Below, in pieces: positions 1 through 5,542 of a stretch of 8,050 nt of DNA. Position 1 is the first letter of the stretch. Each line of letters starts with the position of its first letter. This stretch comes from Parcubacteria group bacterium (GTDB taxonomy: Bacteria > Patescibacteriota > Minisyncoccia > Phycocordibacterales > UBA2163), in contig JADHUX010000021.1 in assembly GCA_016784285.1 (NCBI GenBank), positions 1 through 8,050 of the forward strand. The letters run 5' to 3'. A model generated the notes under the pieces. That model did not search any database. It was not told where the DNA came from and saw nothing but the letters and a program-made list of their open reading frames with translations. The position numbers and the translations under genes are program-made.

Positions 1-588
1 GCTGTCATCAAGTGCATATATAGGATACCCTACAATTTTCTTTAAGTTCTCTATTTTGTCTTTCCTAGCATATAGAAAATGCTCAGAATTTAGATGAGGT
101 ATAAACACATGGTCTACAAAGCCAAGTGGTTGCTCTATCTTTTCTGGAATTTGTTCGTCTGGGTAGACAAGCTTCAAACCCTCCGGTGAAGCAAACTGCC
201 CTGCAACCATACTTCCTGCGCTTATGCCTACATAAGTCCTTGTCTTAAGTAACTCTGGTAATAATTCTCCAACACCAGATTCTCTCAAAACCTTTGCAAG
301 GTACTGCTGATTACCTCCACCAAAACATATGACATTGCTAGCTTCTAAAGGAGTTTGTAATTCTTCTTTTGGTACAGACGCTATGTCCACAATATCTACT
401 GATTCGTATCCTTGTTTCTTTAAATTTAGTAGGTCTTCTACAAGCCAACCCTTGTCCCCCTTTTCTACATTGGCAGCAGTTGGTATAAAGATTAGTTTGA
501 TTTCTTCAGCTGGTAGCTCTACCAGATCTAAAAGCGCTTGTGCTATTGACTGATTTGTAAGCCCAGACGATGTGAGTAATAGTTTCAT
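1..588 (-). CDS. Peptidase S51 family serine hydrolase (dipeptidase E-like), partial
   Basis: Reading the minus strand from the ATG at 588-586 gives 196 open codons to the window edge, so the C-terminus is missing. The start MKLLLTSSGLTNQ is the usual N-terminal strand of peptidase S51 proteins. FGGGNQQYL (residues 89-97) and GISAGSM (121-127) follow. Ser123 in the G-x-S-A-G nucleophile elbow is the expected catalytic serine, and H165 in FIPHLNS is the probable catalytic histidine. The family (PepE, Lmo0363-like, cyanophycinase relatives) consists of cytoplasmic serine peptidases, PepE itself cleaving Asp-X dipeptides. Specificity cannot be read here, and no signal peptide is seen. Its ATG overlaps the TGA of the upstream methyltransferase (ATGA) and has no SD, which indicates translational coupling. 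The family call is secure from the motifs; the substrate is unknown. Confidence 0.88.
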   Translation of the reverse strand, partial: MKLLLTSSGLTNQSIAQALLDLVELPAEEIKLIFIPTAANVEKGDKGWLVEDLLNLKKQGYESVDIVDIASVPKEELQTPLEASNVICFGGGNQQYLAKVLRESGVGELLPELLKTRTYVGISAGSMVAGQFASPEGLKLVYPDEQIPEKIEQPLGFVDHVFIPHLNSEHFLYARKDKIENLKKIVGYPIYALDDS

Positions 589-1331
589 ATTTTTTTAGTT
601 GTTATAAAAAAGTGTTGAAATGGGAAATAATATCCATTATCATTCTTGTATTGTGAATTGAGTATCTTCTCTAGTTTGGGGCGAAGTGCTATAAACTGCT
701 CTTCTTTCTCTTTTTTACCATAACTAAATACAAAAGAAAGTACTTGGACCATATCTTCAATATTGTCAGTCTCAACTTTAGTTATGACTTTTCTTGTCTT
801 TATCTCTCCTAGAGAGTTGAGTAAACCTATTAAAGTATTGTATCCGATCCTATTATAGTCTCCTATTTTAACTTCAAACTCTTTCTTTTTAACACCTAGA
901 TCATCCATCAGATTAGTCCAGTCATCTTCTTGTCCTCTATATGTAATGATAAGCAGTACACCACCTTTGTTTACAAGTTTAAAAGCTTCTTTTGCGAAAG
1001 ATTCAAAGTTTCCTTTTCTATAAGAATTAAGAGAATGTGAAGCAAGAACCATATCAAAAGATTCATCAACCTCCGTTGGGAATTCTCCATGTACCACCTC
1101 TAGCCCAGCATCTTTTAACTTTTCTACATATTCTTCTTTTTGCTCAATAGCAAGATATCTGTTTACTTCTTTAGAAAGTGGGATACTCAACAGCCCTCCT
1201 CCAGCACCGATATCAAGGACAGATTTAATATTATATTTTTCTATCTCTTTAATAATCCCTTCTAGTAAGATTTCTTTTTCATCAGTATGAGAGAGAAATC
1301 TGGTAAAAGCTTTTATATAGCTGTCTTTCAT
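585..1331 (-). CDS. Class I SAM-dependent methyltransferase, substrate unknown
   Basis: A 248-residue protein with a Rossmann-type methyltransferase core. Motif I is SVLDIGAGGG (37-46), the SAM-binding glycine loop. The acidic residue ending strand 2 is probably E63 in LAIEQ. FDMVLASHSLNSY (92-104) is the motif IV region, and LVNKGGVLLIITY (119-131) is the post-core strand. The closest general type is the Methyltransf_11/25/31 group, but nothing visible fixes the acceptor (small molecule, protein or RNA). The C-terminal 90 residues are not a domain I recognise. The stop TGA overlaps the start of the S51 peptidase gene by 4 nt, so the two form an operon. The start has no SD and lies 6 nt after a TATAAT box, suggesting a leaderless mRNA. 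UGA as a stop fits the RF2 gene in this window. Confidence 0.88.
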   Translation of the reverse strand: MKDSYIKAFTRFLSHTDEKEILLEGIIKEIEKYNIKSVLDIGAGGGLLSIPLSKEVNRYLAIEQKEEYVEKLKDAGLEVVHGEFPTEVDESFDMVLASHSLNSYRKGNFESFAKEAFKLVNKGGVLLIITYRGQEDDWTNLMDDLGVKKKEFEVKIGDYNRIGYNTLIGLLNSLGEIKTRKVITKVETDNIEDMVQVLSFVFSYGKKEKEEQFIALRPKLEKILNSQYKNDNGYYFPFQHFFITTKKI

Positions 1332-1337
1332 ATAAGT

Positions 1338-1365
1338 ATTATACCCACACGACCAACTTTGTGAA
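1338..1365 (-). promoter_or_regulatory. Promoter of the methyltransferase-peptidase operon
   Basis: On the minus strand a perfect TATAAT (1343-1338) lies 16 bp downstream of TTCACA (1365-1360, 5 of 6 matches to TTGACA). The predicted transcription start falls at about the ATG (1331), giving a leader of roughly zero nucleotides. The -35 element sits inside a dyad (AACTTT/AAAGTT with flanking CACAC/GTGTG, about 1345-1379) that could be an operator. The boxes are read directly; activity is inferred. Confidence 0.6.
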
Positions 1366-1379
1366 AGTTAGTGTGCGGG
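1345..1379. repeat. Interrupted dyad over the methyltransferase promoter
   Basis: AACTTT and AAAGTT flank a GTG loop, and CACAC/GTGTG arms lie further out across a small asymmetric internal loop. The -35 box of the minus-strand promoter is in the centre. It may be an operator or simply the first of the run of hairpins up to 1506. Neither strand shows a U-tract after it, so it is not terminator-like. Confidence 0.4.
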
Positions 1380-1387
1380 CGTGCCAA

Positions 1388-1405
1388 ATCTAAACACCGT
1401 TAGAT
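1388..1405. repeat. Small perfect dyad (ATCTAA/TTAGAT)
   Basis: A 6-bp perfect stem with a 6-nt loop. It is short enough to occur by chance, but it belongs to a string of dyads covering 1345-1506. Confidence 0.3.
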
Positions 1406-1415
1406 ACAGCTATTT

Positions 1416-1450
1416 CCAACGGCTCAACTTCTAGGAAGTTGAGCCGTTGG
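1416..1450. repeat. Perfect 16-bp inverted repeat with 3-nt loop
   Basis: CCAACGGCTCAACTTC (1416-1431), then TAG, then its exact reverse complement (1435-1450). The stem is GC-balanced and very stable. It lies between the minus-strand tRNA locus and the methyltransferase promoter, where a terminator would be expected, but neither strand has a proper U-tract after it (minus: AAATAGC; plus: TGGGTTT). It may act as a processing or protective stem, a Rho-assisted stop, or a mobile palindrome; the sequence does not decide. Confidence 0.65.
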
Positions 1451-1458
1451 TGGGTTTG

Positions 1459-1468
1459 GAGAATTCTC
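1459..1468. repeat. 10-bp perfect palindrome GAGAATTCTC
   Basis: A loopless palindrome between the two strong hairpins. It could be a protein-binding half of the cluster, or chance. Confidence 0.25.
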
Positions 1469-1483
1469 AATTGTGTGTCCTTA

Positions 1484-1511
1484 TCCGCTAGGTTTAACCT
1501 AGCGGAGTTTT
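1484..1511 (+). terminator. Hairpin with short T-tract, possible terminator
   Basis: TCCGCTAGG (1484-1492) and CCTAGCGGA (1498-1506) form a 9-bp stem with loop TTTAA. On the plus strand it is followed by GTTTT, so it is oriented as a plus-strand intrinsic terminator. No plus-strand gene is visible upstream, so it may instead be a 3' processing or boundary stem for the minus-strand tRNA transcript. That transcript reaches it 7 nt after the outer tRNA remnant. Confidence 0.4.
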
Positions 1512-1517
1512 ATGCTG

Positions 1518-1562
1518 CTGCTAGACAGGGATTCGAACCCTGATTGACGGTACCAGAAACCC
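1518..1562 (-). pseudogene. 3' part of a split tRNA-Gln(CUG)
   Basis: The minus strand shows tRNA positions 28-73: anticodon loop TTCTGGT with anticodon CTG, the 3' anticodon strand ACCGT, a 4-nt variable region, a perfect T arm (CAGGG-TTCGAAT-CCCTG), acceptor strand TCTAGCA and discriminator G. No CCA is encoded. The matching acceptor strand TGCTAGA is found at 1759-1753, about 220 nt upstream on the same strand, beyond an intact tRNA-Gln. The segment between D-loop position 20 and position 28 is not found. Simply joining the halves would leave no proper D stem and a G28-G42 clash. It is most likely a disrupted gene, though an unusual maturation cannot be excluded. Confidence 0.75.
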
Positions 1563-1563
1563 T

Positions 1564-1690
1564 TATTTTCTAAATTTTCTTTTCAGAGTTGCCAGACTAG
1601 GACTCGAACCTAGATACCTGGTACCAGAAACCAGTGTCCTACCATTAGACGATCTGGCAACTCTAAAAACAAAATTTAAAGAAAATTTTT
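1564..1690 (-). repeat. Long imperfect inverted repeat extending the inner tRNA-Gln acceptor stem
   Basis: Sequence on both sides of the inner tRNA continues the pairing of its acceptor stem. AGAGT/ACTCT directly abut it. Outside that come about 15 more pairs within roughly 17 positions of A/T-rich sequence (arms about 1564-1588 and 1660-1682), with few mismatches. Two of the pairs are G-U only in the minus-strand RNA, which is the tRNA's own transcript. The arms could be terminal repeats of an inserted element or a helix that presents the tRNA for processing. Confidence 0.6.
1589..1659 (-). tRNA. tRNA-Gln (anticodon CUG)
   Basis: A full 71-nt cloverleaf on the minus strand. Acceptor TGCCAGA/TCTGGCA; D arm GTCT-AATGGTA-GGAC; anticodon arm CTGGT-TTCTGGT-ACCAG with CTG at positions 34-36; variable GTAT; T arm CTAGG-TTCGAGT-CCTAG; discriminator A. 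CCA is not encoded (CTC follows), so a CCA-adding enzyme is required. The U1-A72 pair is typical of bacterial tRNA-Gln, whereas A73 is less usual than G73. The gene lies inside the interrupted outer tRNA-Gln. Its only convincing promoter is the one upstream of that outer gene. Confidence 0.93.
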
Positions 1691-1733
1691 TACTTCGTAA
1701 AAATCAGATAAAAAGCAAAATTTATTGCTTTTT
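1687..1733. repeat. Two tandem hairpins between the outer 5' tRNA part and the inner tRNA
   Basis: TTTTTAC-TTC-GTAAAAA (1687-1703) is a perfect 7-bp stem. AAAAAGCAA-AATTTA-TTGCTTTTT (1710-1733) is a perfect 9-bp stem. The second is terminator-like but low in GC. They occupy nearly all the insert sequence upstream of the inner tRNA on the minus strand. Confidence 0.6.
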
Positions 1734-1739
1734 ATTCCC

Positions 1740-1759
1740 ACCACTTCGACGATCTAGCA
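1740..1759 (-). pseudogene. 5' part of the split tRNA-Gln
   Basis: The minus strand reads TGCTAGA-TC-GTCGAAGTGGT, which matches tRNA positions 1 to about 20 (acceptor 5' strand, U8, first D-stem strand and the GG of the D loop). It then diverges into the A/T-rich insert. The acceptor strand pairs perfectly with TCTAGCA at 1525-1519. The inner tRNA has TGCCAGA/TCTGGCA instead, so the outer halves differ from it by a compensatory base pair and once belonged to one gene. Confidence 0.7.
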
Positions 1760-1769
1760 ATATGTGCCT

Positions 1770-1777
1770 ATATTACC
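1770..1777 (-). promoter_or_regulatory. Extended -10 promoter for the tRNA-Gln locus
   Basis: On the minus strand, TGG directly precedes TAATAT (1775-1770), an extended -10 of TGn type. The first tRNA base (1759) is 10 nt downstream of the box. No convincing -35 lies at the usual distance. Transcription from here passes the outer 5' part before reaching the inner tRNA. Confidence 0.5.
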
Positions 1778-1854
1778 ATATTTATTGTAAAAATTCGCTC
1801 CTCAAGTTCCCTCCTCCGCTACACTTCGTTCCGCCGAGGAAAAACCTTTCCCAC

Positions 1855-1896
1855 GAACTCTTGAATTAATTCTAGAGTTAATTCAAAAGTTCTTTT
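1855..1896. repeat. 15-bp hairpin with T-tract on the plus strand
   Basis: GAACTCTTGAATTAA (1855-1869) pairs with TTAATTCAAAAGTTC (1878-1892) around an 8-nt loop. The one mismatch (C-A on plus) becomes a U-G pair in minus-strand RNA. On plus the hairpin is followed by TTTTGGG, so it could also be a plus-strand terminator. The strand signals conflict and direction is left open. No gene is seen in 1776-2045 apart from these dyads. Confidence 0.45.
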
Positions 1897-1901
1897 GGGT
1901 G

Positions 1902-1924
1902 TGTTACGTAGCATGTTACGTAAC
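1902..1924. promoter_or_regulatory. Operator-like repeat/palindrome upstream of the small ORF
   Basis: TGTTACGTA occurs twice in the same orientation 12 bp apart (1902-1910 and 1914-1922). The whole 1903-1924 block is also a near-perfect palindrome with one imperfect pair (G-T on plus). Repeats in phase with about one helical turn, ahead of a gene, resemble a dimer-binding operator. No regulator is identifiable. Confidence 0.4.
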
Positions 1925-1928
1925 AAAA

Positions 1929-1951
1929 TGTGCTAAACTCGGTTTAGCACA
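1929..1951 (+). repeat. Perfect 10-bp hairpin TGTGCTAAAC/GTTTAGCACA
   Basis: Perfect arms around a TCG loop, with no U-tract, lying about 95 nt before the small ORF. It could be a leader-RNA hairpin or a binding site. Only weak promoter-like hexamers follow (for example TATGGT at 1977-1982). Confidence 0.45.
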
Positions 1952-2031
1952 ATTGGGCTTGCAGGATTTGGATAAGTATGGTTTTATTCTAAGCAGAAAG
2001 TAAAGATTAATTTAGCTATTTGTCATTTATA

Positions 2032-2037
2032 AGGAGG
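2032..2037 (+). promoter_or_regulatory. Consensus Shine-Dalgarno site of the small ORF
   Basis: AGGAGG within AAGGAGGAG lies 8 nt before the ATG at 2046. It is the only consensus SD directly serving a gene start in this window, and it fixes the start of a gene that would otherwise be easy to miss. Confidence 0.85.
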
Positions 2038-2045
2038 AGAATCTA

Positions 2046-2201
2046 ATGGATATTCTTGTTGGTGTAAAAGTTGATGATATATTAAAGCTATTAAAAGAAG
2101 TTGAAAACTGGCGTGACGCAATCAAGTCACACTTAAAAAAGTTAAAAGATGACAAAATCTTTGAAAAATACTTAACAGACCAAGGTTTAGCAAATCAATA
2201 G
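2046..2201 (+). CDS. Small charged helical protein, 51 aa, unknown function
   Basis: The ATG preceded by AAGGAGGAG opens a 51-codon frame ending in TAG. The peptide begins MDILVGVKVDDILKLLKEVE and ends YLTDQGLANQ. It is rich in Lys, Asp, Glu and Leu with heptad-like leucine/isoleucine spacing over residues 9-43, suggesting one or two amphipathic helices. There is no signal peptide, membrane segment or Cys. I do not recognise the family. Support for a real gene is the perfect SD at optimal spacing and the strong terminator 10 nt after the stop. It stands alone on the plus strand between the tRNA locus and convergent pyrG. Its upstream region carries an operator-like repeat and a hairpin, so it may be regulated. 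It could be a small antitoxin, regulator or phage remnant, but nothing shows which. Confidence 0.75.
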   Translation: MDILVGVKVDDILKLLKEVENWRDAIKSHLKKLKDDKIFEKYLTDQGLANQ

Positions 2202-2211
2202 TTGTTTTTCC

Positions 2212-2247
2212 AAAAGGGTAAATGAATTAATTCATTTACCCTTTTTT
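2212..2247. terminator. Bidirectional intrinsic terminator shared by the small ORF and pyrG
   Basis: A perfect palindrome spanning 2212-2245 (17 bp per arm, centred on AATT) starts with AAAAGGG and ends in CCCTTTT. The plus strand ends in a T6 run (2242-2247) and the minus strand in a T4 run. It begins 10 nt after the small ORF and touches the pyrG stop codon (2248-2246), so it serves both convergent genes. Confidence 0.88.
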
Positions 2248-3904
2248 ATTTCTTTTTCTTTTTAACACTCGCTTTTATAAACTCTGTAAAGAGTGGGTGC
2301 GGTGCAAGAGGTCTCGCTTGGAACTCAGGGTGGAACTGCACAGCAAGGAAGAATGGGTGTTTGGAGGTTGGGAGTTCGACTATCTCCATTAGTTTGCCGT
2401 TAGGTGATGTGCCAGAGAATGTCAGATCTTTAGAAGAAAGTTCTTCTACGAACTGCGGGTTTACTTCGTATCGGTGGCGGTGCCTCTCGCTTATCTTATC
2501 TTTCCTATAAGCTTTCTGCGCTATACTTCCCTTTTTGAGCTTTGCAGGGTAAGAGCCGAGTCGCATCGTAGCGCCGTAGTCTTTATTTTTAAGTCTTTCT
2601 TTCTGGTCGGGCATTATGTCTATTACTGTATACTTTGTATTTAAGTTTATCTCTGCTGTATTTGCATCTTTCATCTTTAGAACATTGCGAGCATATTCTA
2701 TCACTGCTAGTTGCATACCGTAGCAAATACCAAAATAAGGAATCTTATTCTCTCTTACATACTGTATTACATTGAGCTTGCCTTCTATACCTGTCTCGCC
2801 GAAGCCACCTGGTATTAGTACTCCGTCATACTTTTTGAGCTGTTTAAGCTTTGCTCCTCCCTTATCAAACTCTTTGGAGCTAAGCCAATGAAGCACCGGC
2901 TTTACACCTACTTCGTATGAGGAGAACTTAAGTGCTTCTATGATAGATATGTAAGCGTCTGAAAGTACGAAGTCTCCTGTATCAAAATACTTACCAACGA
3001 CTGCTATATGAACTTCTTTTTTTCCTCCTAAAGCTTTTTTACTTTTAGTTATAAACTTTTTCCAATCTTTCAAATTTGTATTTTTCTTTTTGTTTTTAGA
3101 ATCTAGTAGATCTAGCACTATCTCTCCTAGATTATCCTTTTCAAAGTTTACTGGTACATCGTATATGCTTTCTATGTCCGGTGCTGAGATCACGTGGTCT
3201 GCTCGTACACTACAAGAGACCGCTATCTTCTCTTTCCTTTTCTTATCAAGTGGTTTTTCACTTCGAGCTATTATGATGTCGGGCTGTACTCCATACGAGT
3301 TTAGTAAGCGAATAGCGTTTTGTGTAGGTTTGGATTTCATCTCGCCGAGCTTGTTGGGTATCGGCAAGTAGCTCATCATCACAAAGAGTACGTCACCAGG
3401 TCTTTGCATCTTAAGTACTCGGGCTGCTTCAATAAACATAATGTTCTGGTAATCTCCTATCGTCCCTCCTATTTCTATTATGGACACGTTGGAGCCATTC
3501 CTCTGTGCTGCTTTGTCTATCCTGTCTATTATCTCTTCTCTTATGTGAGGTATTGCTTCTACGCATTTACCTTTATAACCCAAGTTACGCTCACGGTCTA
3601 TAACACTTTTATAAACCATACCACTTGTTATGTAATCTTCATCTCTCAAATCTATATTAAGAAATCTTTCGTAGTTACCCATATCCTGATCACACTCCAA
3701 ACCACTCTCAAGCACAAAAGCCTCACCGTGCTCGGTGGGGTTCATAGTACCTGCATCTACATTTAAATATGGGTCAATCTTTACAGGGTTGACTGTAAAG
3801 CCTCTCGCTTGGAGGATTTTACCAATAGATGATGTAGCAATACCCTTACCTACTCCGGACATTACACCACCTACAACAAAAATATACTTATGATTCTTTT
3901 TCAT
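2246..3904 (-). CDS. pyrG: CTP synthase (glutamine-hydrolysing)
   Basis: 552 residues, full length for CTP synthase: UTP + ATP + glutamine (or ammonia) gives CTP. The N-terminal synthetase domain carries the P-loop GGVMSGVGKGI (12-22), DPYLNVDAGTMNPTEHGE (44-61) and EIGGTIGD (144-151). From about residue 297 follows a class I glutamine amidotransferase domain with IPGGFG (364-369), nucleophile C394 in FGICYGMQ, and H525/E527 in FHPEFQARP. All catalytic residues are present. The usual VVSSLGKG P-loop reads VMSGVGKG, a lineage variant. A lysine-rich tail ends the protein. It is the last gene of the prfB-ftsE-ftsX-pyrG run, with 3 nt after the ftsX stop (TAA-GGA-ATG) and only AAGG pressed against the ATG, so translation is probably coupled. 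A terminator follows immediately. Confidence 0.98.
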   Translation of the reverse strand: MKKNHKYIFVVGGVMSGVGKGIATSSIGKILQARGFTVNPVKIDPYLNVDAGTMNPTEHGEAFVLESGLECDQDMGNYERFLNIDLRDEDYITSGMVYKSVIDRERNLGYKGKCVEAIPHIREEIIDRIDKAAQRNGSNVSIIEIGGTIGDYQNIMFIEAARVLKMQRPGDVLFVMMSYLPIPNKLGEMKSKPTQNAIRLLNSYGVQPDIIIARSEKPLDKKRKEKIAVSCSVRADHVISAPDIESIYDVPVNFEKDNLGEIVLDLLDSKNKKKNTNLKDWKKFITKSKKALGGKKEVHIAVVGKYFDTGDFVLSDAYISIIEALKFSSYEVGVKPVLHWLSSKEFDKGGAKLKQLKKYDGVLIPGGFGETGIEGKLNVIQYVRENKIPYFGICYGMQLAVIEYARNVLKMKDANTAEINLNTKYTVIDIMPDQKERLKNKDYGATMRLGSYPAKLKKGSIAQKAYRKDKISERHRHRYEVNPQFVEELSSKDLTFSGTSPNGKLMEIVELPTSKHPFFLAVQFHPEFQARPLAPHPLFTEFIKASVKKKKK

Positions 3905-3907
3905 TCC

Positions 3908-4837
3908 TTATTTCTTAAGATACCTCCACACTGCAATATAACTTGATACTGCACCAAGTAGTATTCCTGAACCTAATACAATAAAGAATATCTTTGAGAA
4001 TTTATCTATATAATAGTCAAACAAGTTTATGTCACTAAAGAAGTTTTCTGTAAGTGGACCAAGCCATACAGTAAACGGATAGAAAAGTATAAGTGTGACT
4101 ATACCAGCGACAACACCGTACATAATACCCTCAAACACAAACGGTCCACGTATATACGAATTGCTAGCACCTACAAGCTTCATCACTGAGATCTCGTCTT
4201 TTGATGTATAGATAGCCAAACGAATAGTATTGAAAGAGATAATTATAGAAGCGATAGCAAGTATTGCAATGATTATAAATCCAAACTTTTCTGACGAATC
4301 AACTATCTTTGTAAGCTTGTCTATTGCAGTTTTGTTTTGTAGGTAATTAACTTTATCTATAATAGATGTATCATCAAGTGTAGAGAGAGCACTTTCGTCT
4401 TCTAAGAATGTCGCTATGCCTTCGTATTGTGAAGTCTCTTTAGCTTTGATGTTGAGGTTTGCACCAAGAGGGTTCTCACCAAGCTCTTCTAGAGCTTGTA
4501 GTGTAAGCTGGTCGTTCTGATGGCGAAGTGTAAACTCTGCAAGAGCCTTCTCTCGAGAGACGTATTCTACATCAGCAACTTCAGGAAGTGCTTCTAGAGA
4601 GCTTTTAAGAGCAAATATATCGTCTTCTGGGGCTGTAGTTACAAAATATACGTTGATATCAACCTTGTCACGAATCTGACTAAGTGAAGCGTCAAGTGTT
4701 GCATTAACAAAAAGGATTGAACCTAGCACAAAAAGTGTCATGGTCATCACAAGGATAGAAGCAAATGATACTACGCCATTTCTCCAGAAACTTACAAAAC
4801 CTGACTTTATTATTCTTTTAAAGTTTGTTCCTATCAT
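3908..4837 (-). CDS. ftsX: Cell division protein FtsX
   Basis: 309 residues with the FtsX plan. A cytoplasmic N-terminus leads to TM1 (about 22-45). An extracellular domain (about 46-185) includes the VDINVYF and ALPEVADVEYVSREKAL segments typical of FtsX. Then come TM2 (186-209), the cytoplasmic coupling-helix region SKDEISVMKLVGASNSYIRGPF (212-233), TM3 (234-256) and TM4 (282-304). FtsX is the membrane half of the FtsEX complex, which passes ATP-driven changes to peptidoglycan hydrolases outside the cell during division. The start is 7 nt after the ftsE stop. No SD is seen (TATAATTAAAAT precedes the ATG), so it is probably translated by coupling to ftsE. Confidence 0.96.
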   Translation of the reverse strand: MIGTNFKRIIKSGFVSFWRNGVVSFASILVMTMTLFVLGSILFVNATLDASLSQIRDKVDINVYFVTTAPEDDIFALKSSLEALPEVADVEYVSREKALAEFTLRHQNDQLTLQALEELGENPLGANLNIKAKETSQYEGIATFLEDESALSTLDDTSIIDKVNYLQNKTAIDKLTKIVDSSEKFGFIIIAILAIASIIISFNTIRLAIYTSKDEISVMKLVGASNSYIRGPFVFEGIMYGVVAGIVTLILFYPFTVWLGPLTENFFSDINLFDYYIDKFSKIFFIVLGSGILLGAVSSYIAVWRYLKK

Positions 4838-4844
4838 ATTTTAA

Positions 4845-5525
4845 TTATAGCGCGTATTTACCTTTCTTATCGTCTCTTATTACTCGTCCACCGTCCATAG
4901 TCACTACACGACCTCCTACAGAGTCTACTACGCCTTTGTTGTGTGTAGTAAGTATTACCATTGTTCCGAGGTCATTTATCTTTTTAAGGATCTGAACTAT
5001 CTCAAATGTATTGATCGGGTCTAAGTTACCTGTCGGCTCGTCTGCGATGATAATGTCAGGTTGGTTTACTATGGCACGTGCTATCGCTACTCTTTGTTTC
5101 TCTCCGCCTGAAAGCTCGTGTGGGAAGTTCCACATCTTGTCTCCAAGGTCTACAAGCTCTAGCACATGAGGTACGTCTGAGTGTATCTCTTCGTCAGTCT
5201 TGCCTGCTGCTTCCATTGCAAAGGCAATGTTCTCATATGCAGTCTTGTTGGGCAGTAATCGGAAGTCTTGGAATACGGTACCGATGCGTCGTCTAAAGTT
5301 ATTTAACGCTGACTTCTTGAAAGAGTGAATATCTGAAGATTCAAAAAACACTCCACCGTCTGATGGACACTCTTCTGCAAGAAGCATTTTAAGTAGGGTT
5401 GTCTTACCAGCACCAGAATGACCAACGATAGATACAAATTCTTTAGGGGCGATGGAGAGAGTCACACTATCAAGTGCTGGTTGTCCACTACTATATAATT
5501 TTGAAACTTGATCAAAATAAATCAT
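4845..5525 (-). CDS. ftsE: Cell division ATP-binding protein FtsE
   Basis: 226-residue ABC ATPase with every motif in order: Walker [10 protein letters not shown] (35-43), Q-loop Q86 in VFQDFRLL, signature LSGGEKQR (138-145), Walker B IIIADE (158-163), D-loop GNLD (166-169) and switch His195 in TTHN. The start [11 protein letters not shown] matches the conserved FtsE N-terminus, which fixes the ATG. FtsE is the cytosolic partner of FtsX, encoded next. The gene follows prfB by 17 nt. No SD precedes the start; the gap carries an AGATA/TATCT dyad instead. Length is normal for the family. Confidence 0.97.
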   Translation of the reverse strand: MIYFDQVSKLYSSGQPALDSVTLSIAPKEFVSIVGHSGAGKTTLLKMLLAEECPSDGGVFFESSDIHSFKKSALNNFRRRIGTVFQDFRLLPNKTAYENIAFAMEAAGKTDEEIHSDVPHVLELVDLGDKMWNFPHELSGGEKQRVAIARAIVNQPDIIIADEPTGNLDPINTFEIVQILKKINDLGTMVILTTHNKGVVDSVGGRVVTMDGGRVIRDDKKGKYAL

Positions 5526-5542
5526 AGATAATAATATCTATT

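Noticed and set aside
329..553. Plus-strand 74-codon ORF opposite the S51 peptidase
   Set aside because: The minus strand encodes conserved S51 motifs here; the plus frame is low-complexity Ser-rich shadow sequence.
1518..1759. Group I or archaeal-type intron in the outer tRNA-Gln
   Set aside because: The insert shows no recognisable group I core and is not in the anticodon loop. Joining the halves leaves the D arm incomplete and positions 26-27 missing, and no bulge-helix-bulge could be identified.
2046..2201. Small ORF as antitoxin of a toxin-antitoxin pair
   Set aside because: No partner toxin ORF lies beside it: pyrG is convergent and the upstream side is non-coding.
3090..3766. Plus-strand ORFs of 93 and 148 codons opposite pyrG
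   Set aside because: They are antisense shadows of a fully conserved pyrG with no SD or recognisable product.
4844..4849. TATAAT at the ftsE/ftsX junction as an internal promoter
   Set aside because: No -35-like hexamer at the right distance, and the sequence is fixed partly by the ftsE stop region.
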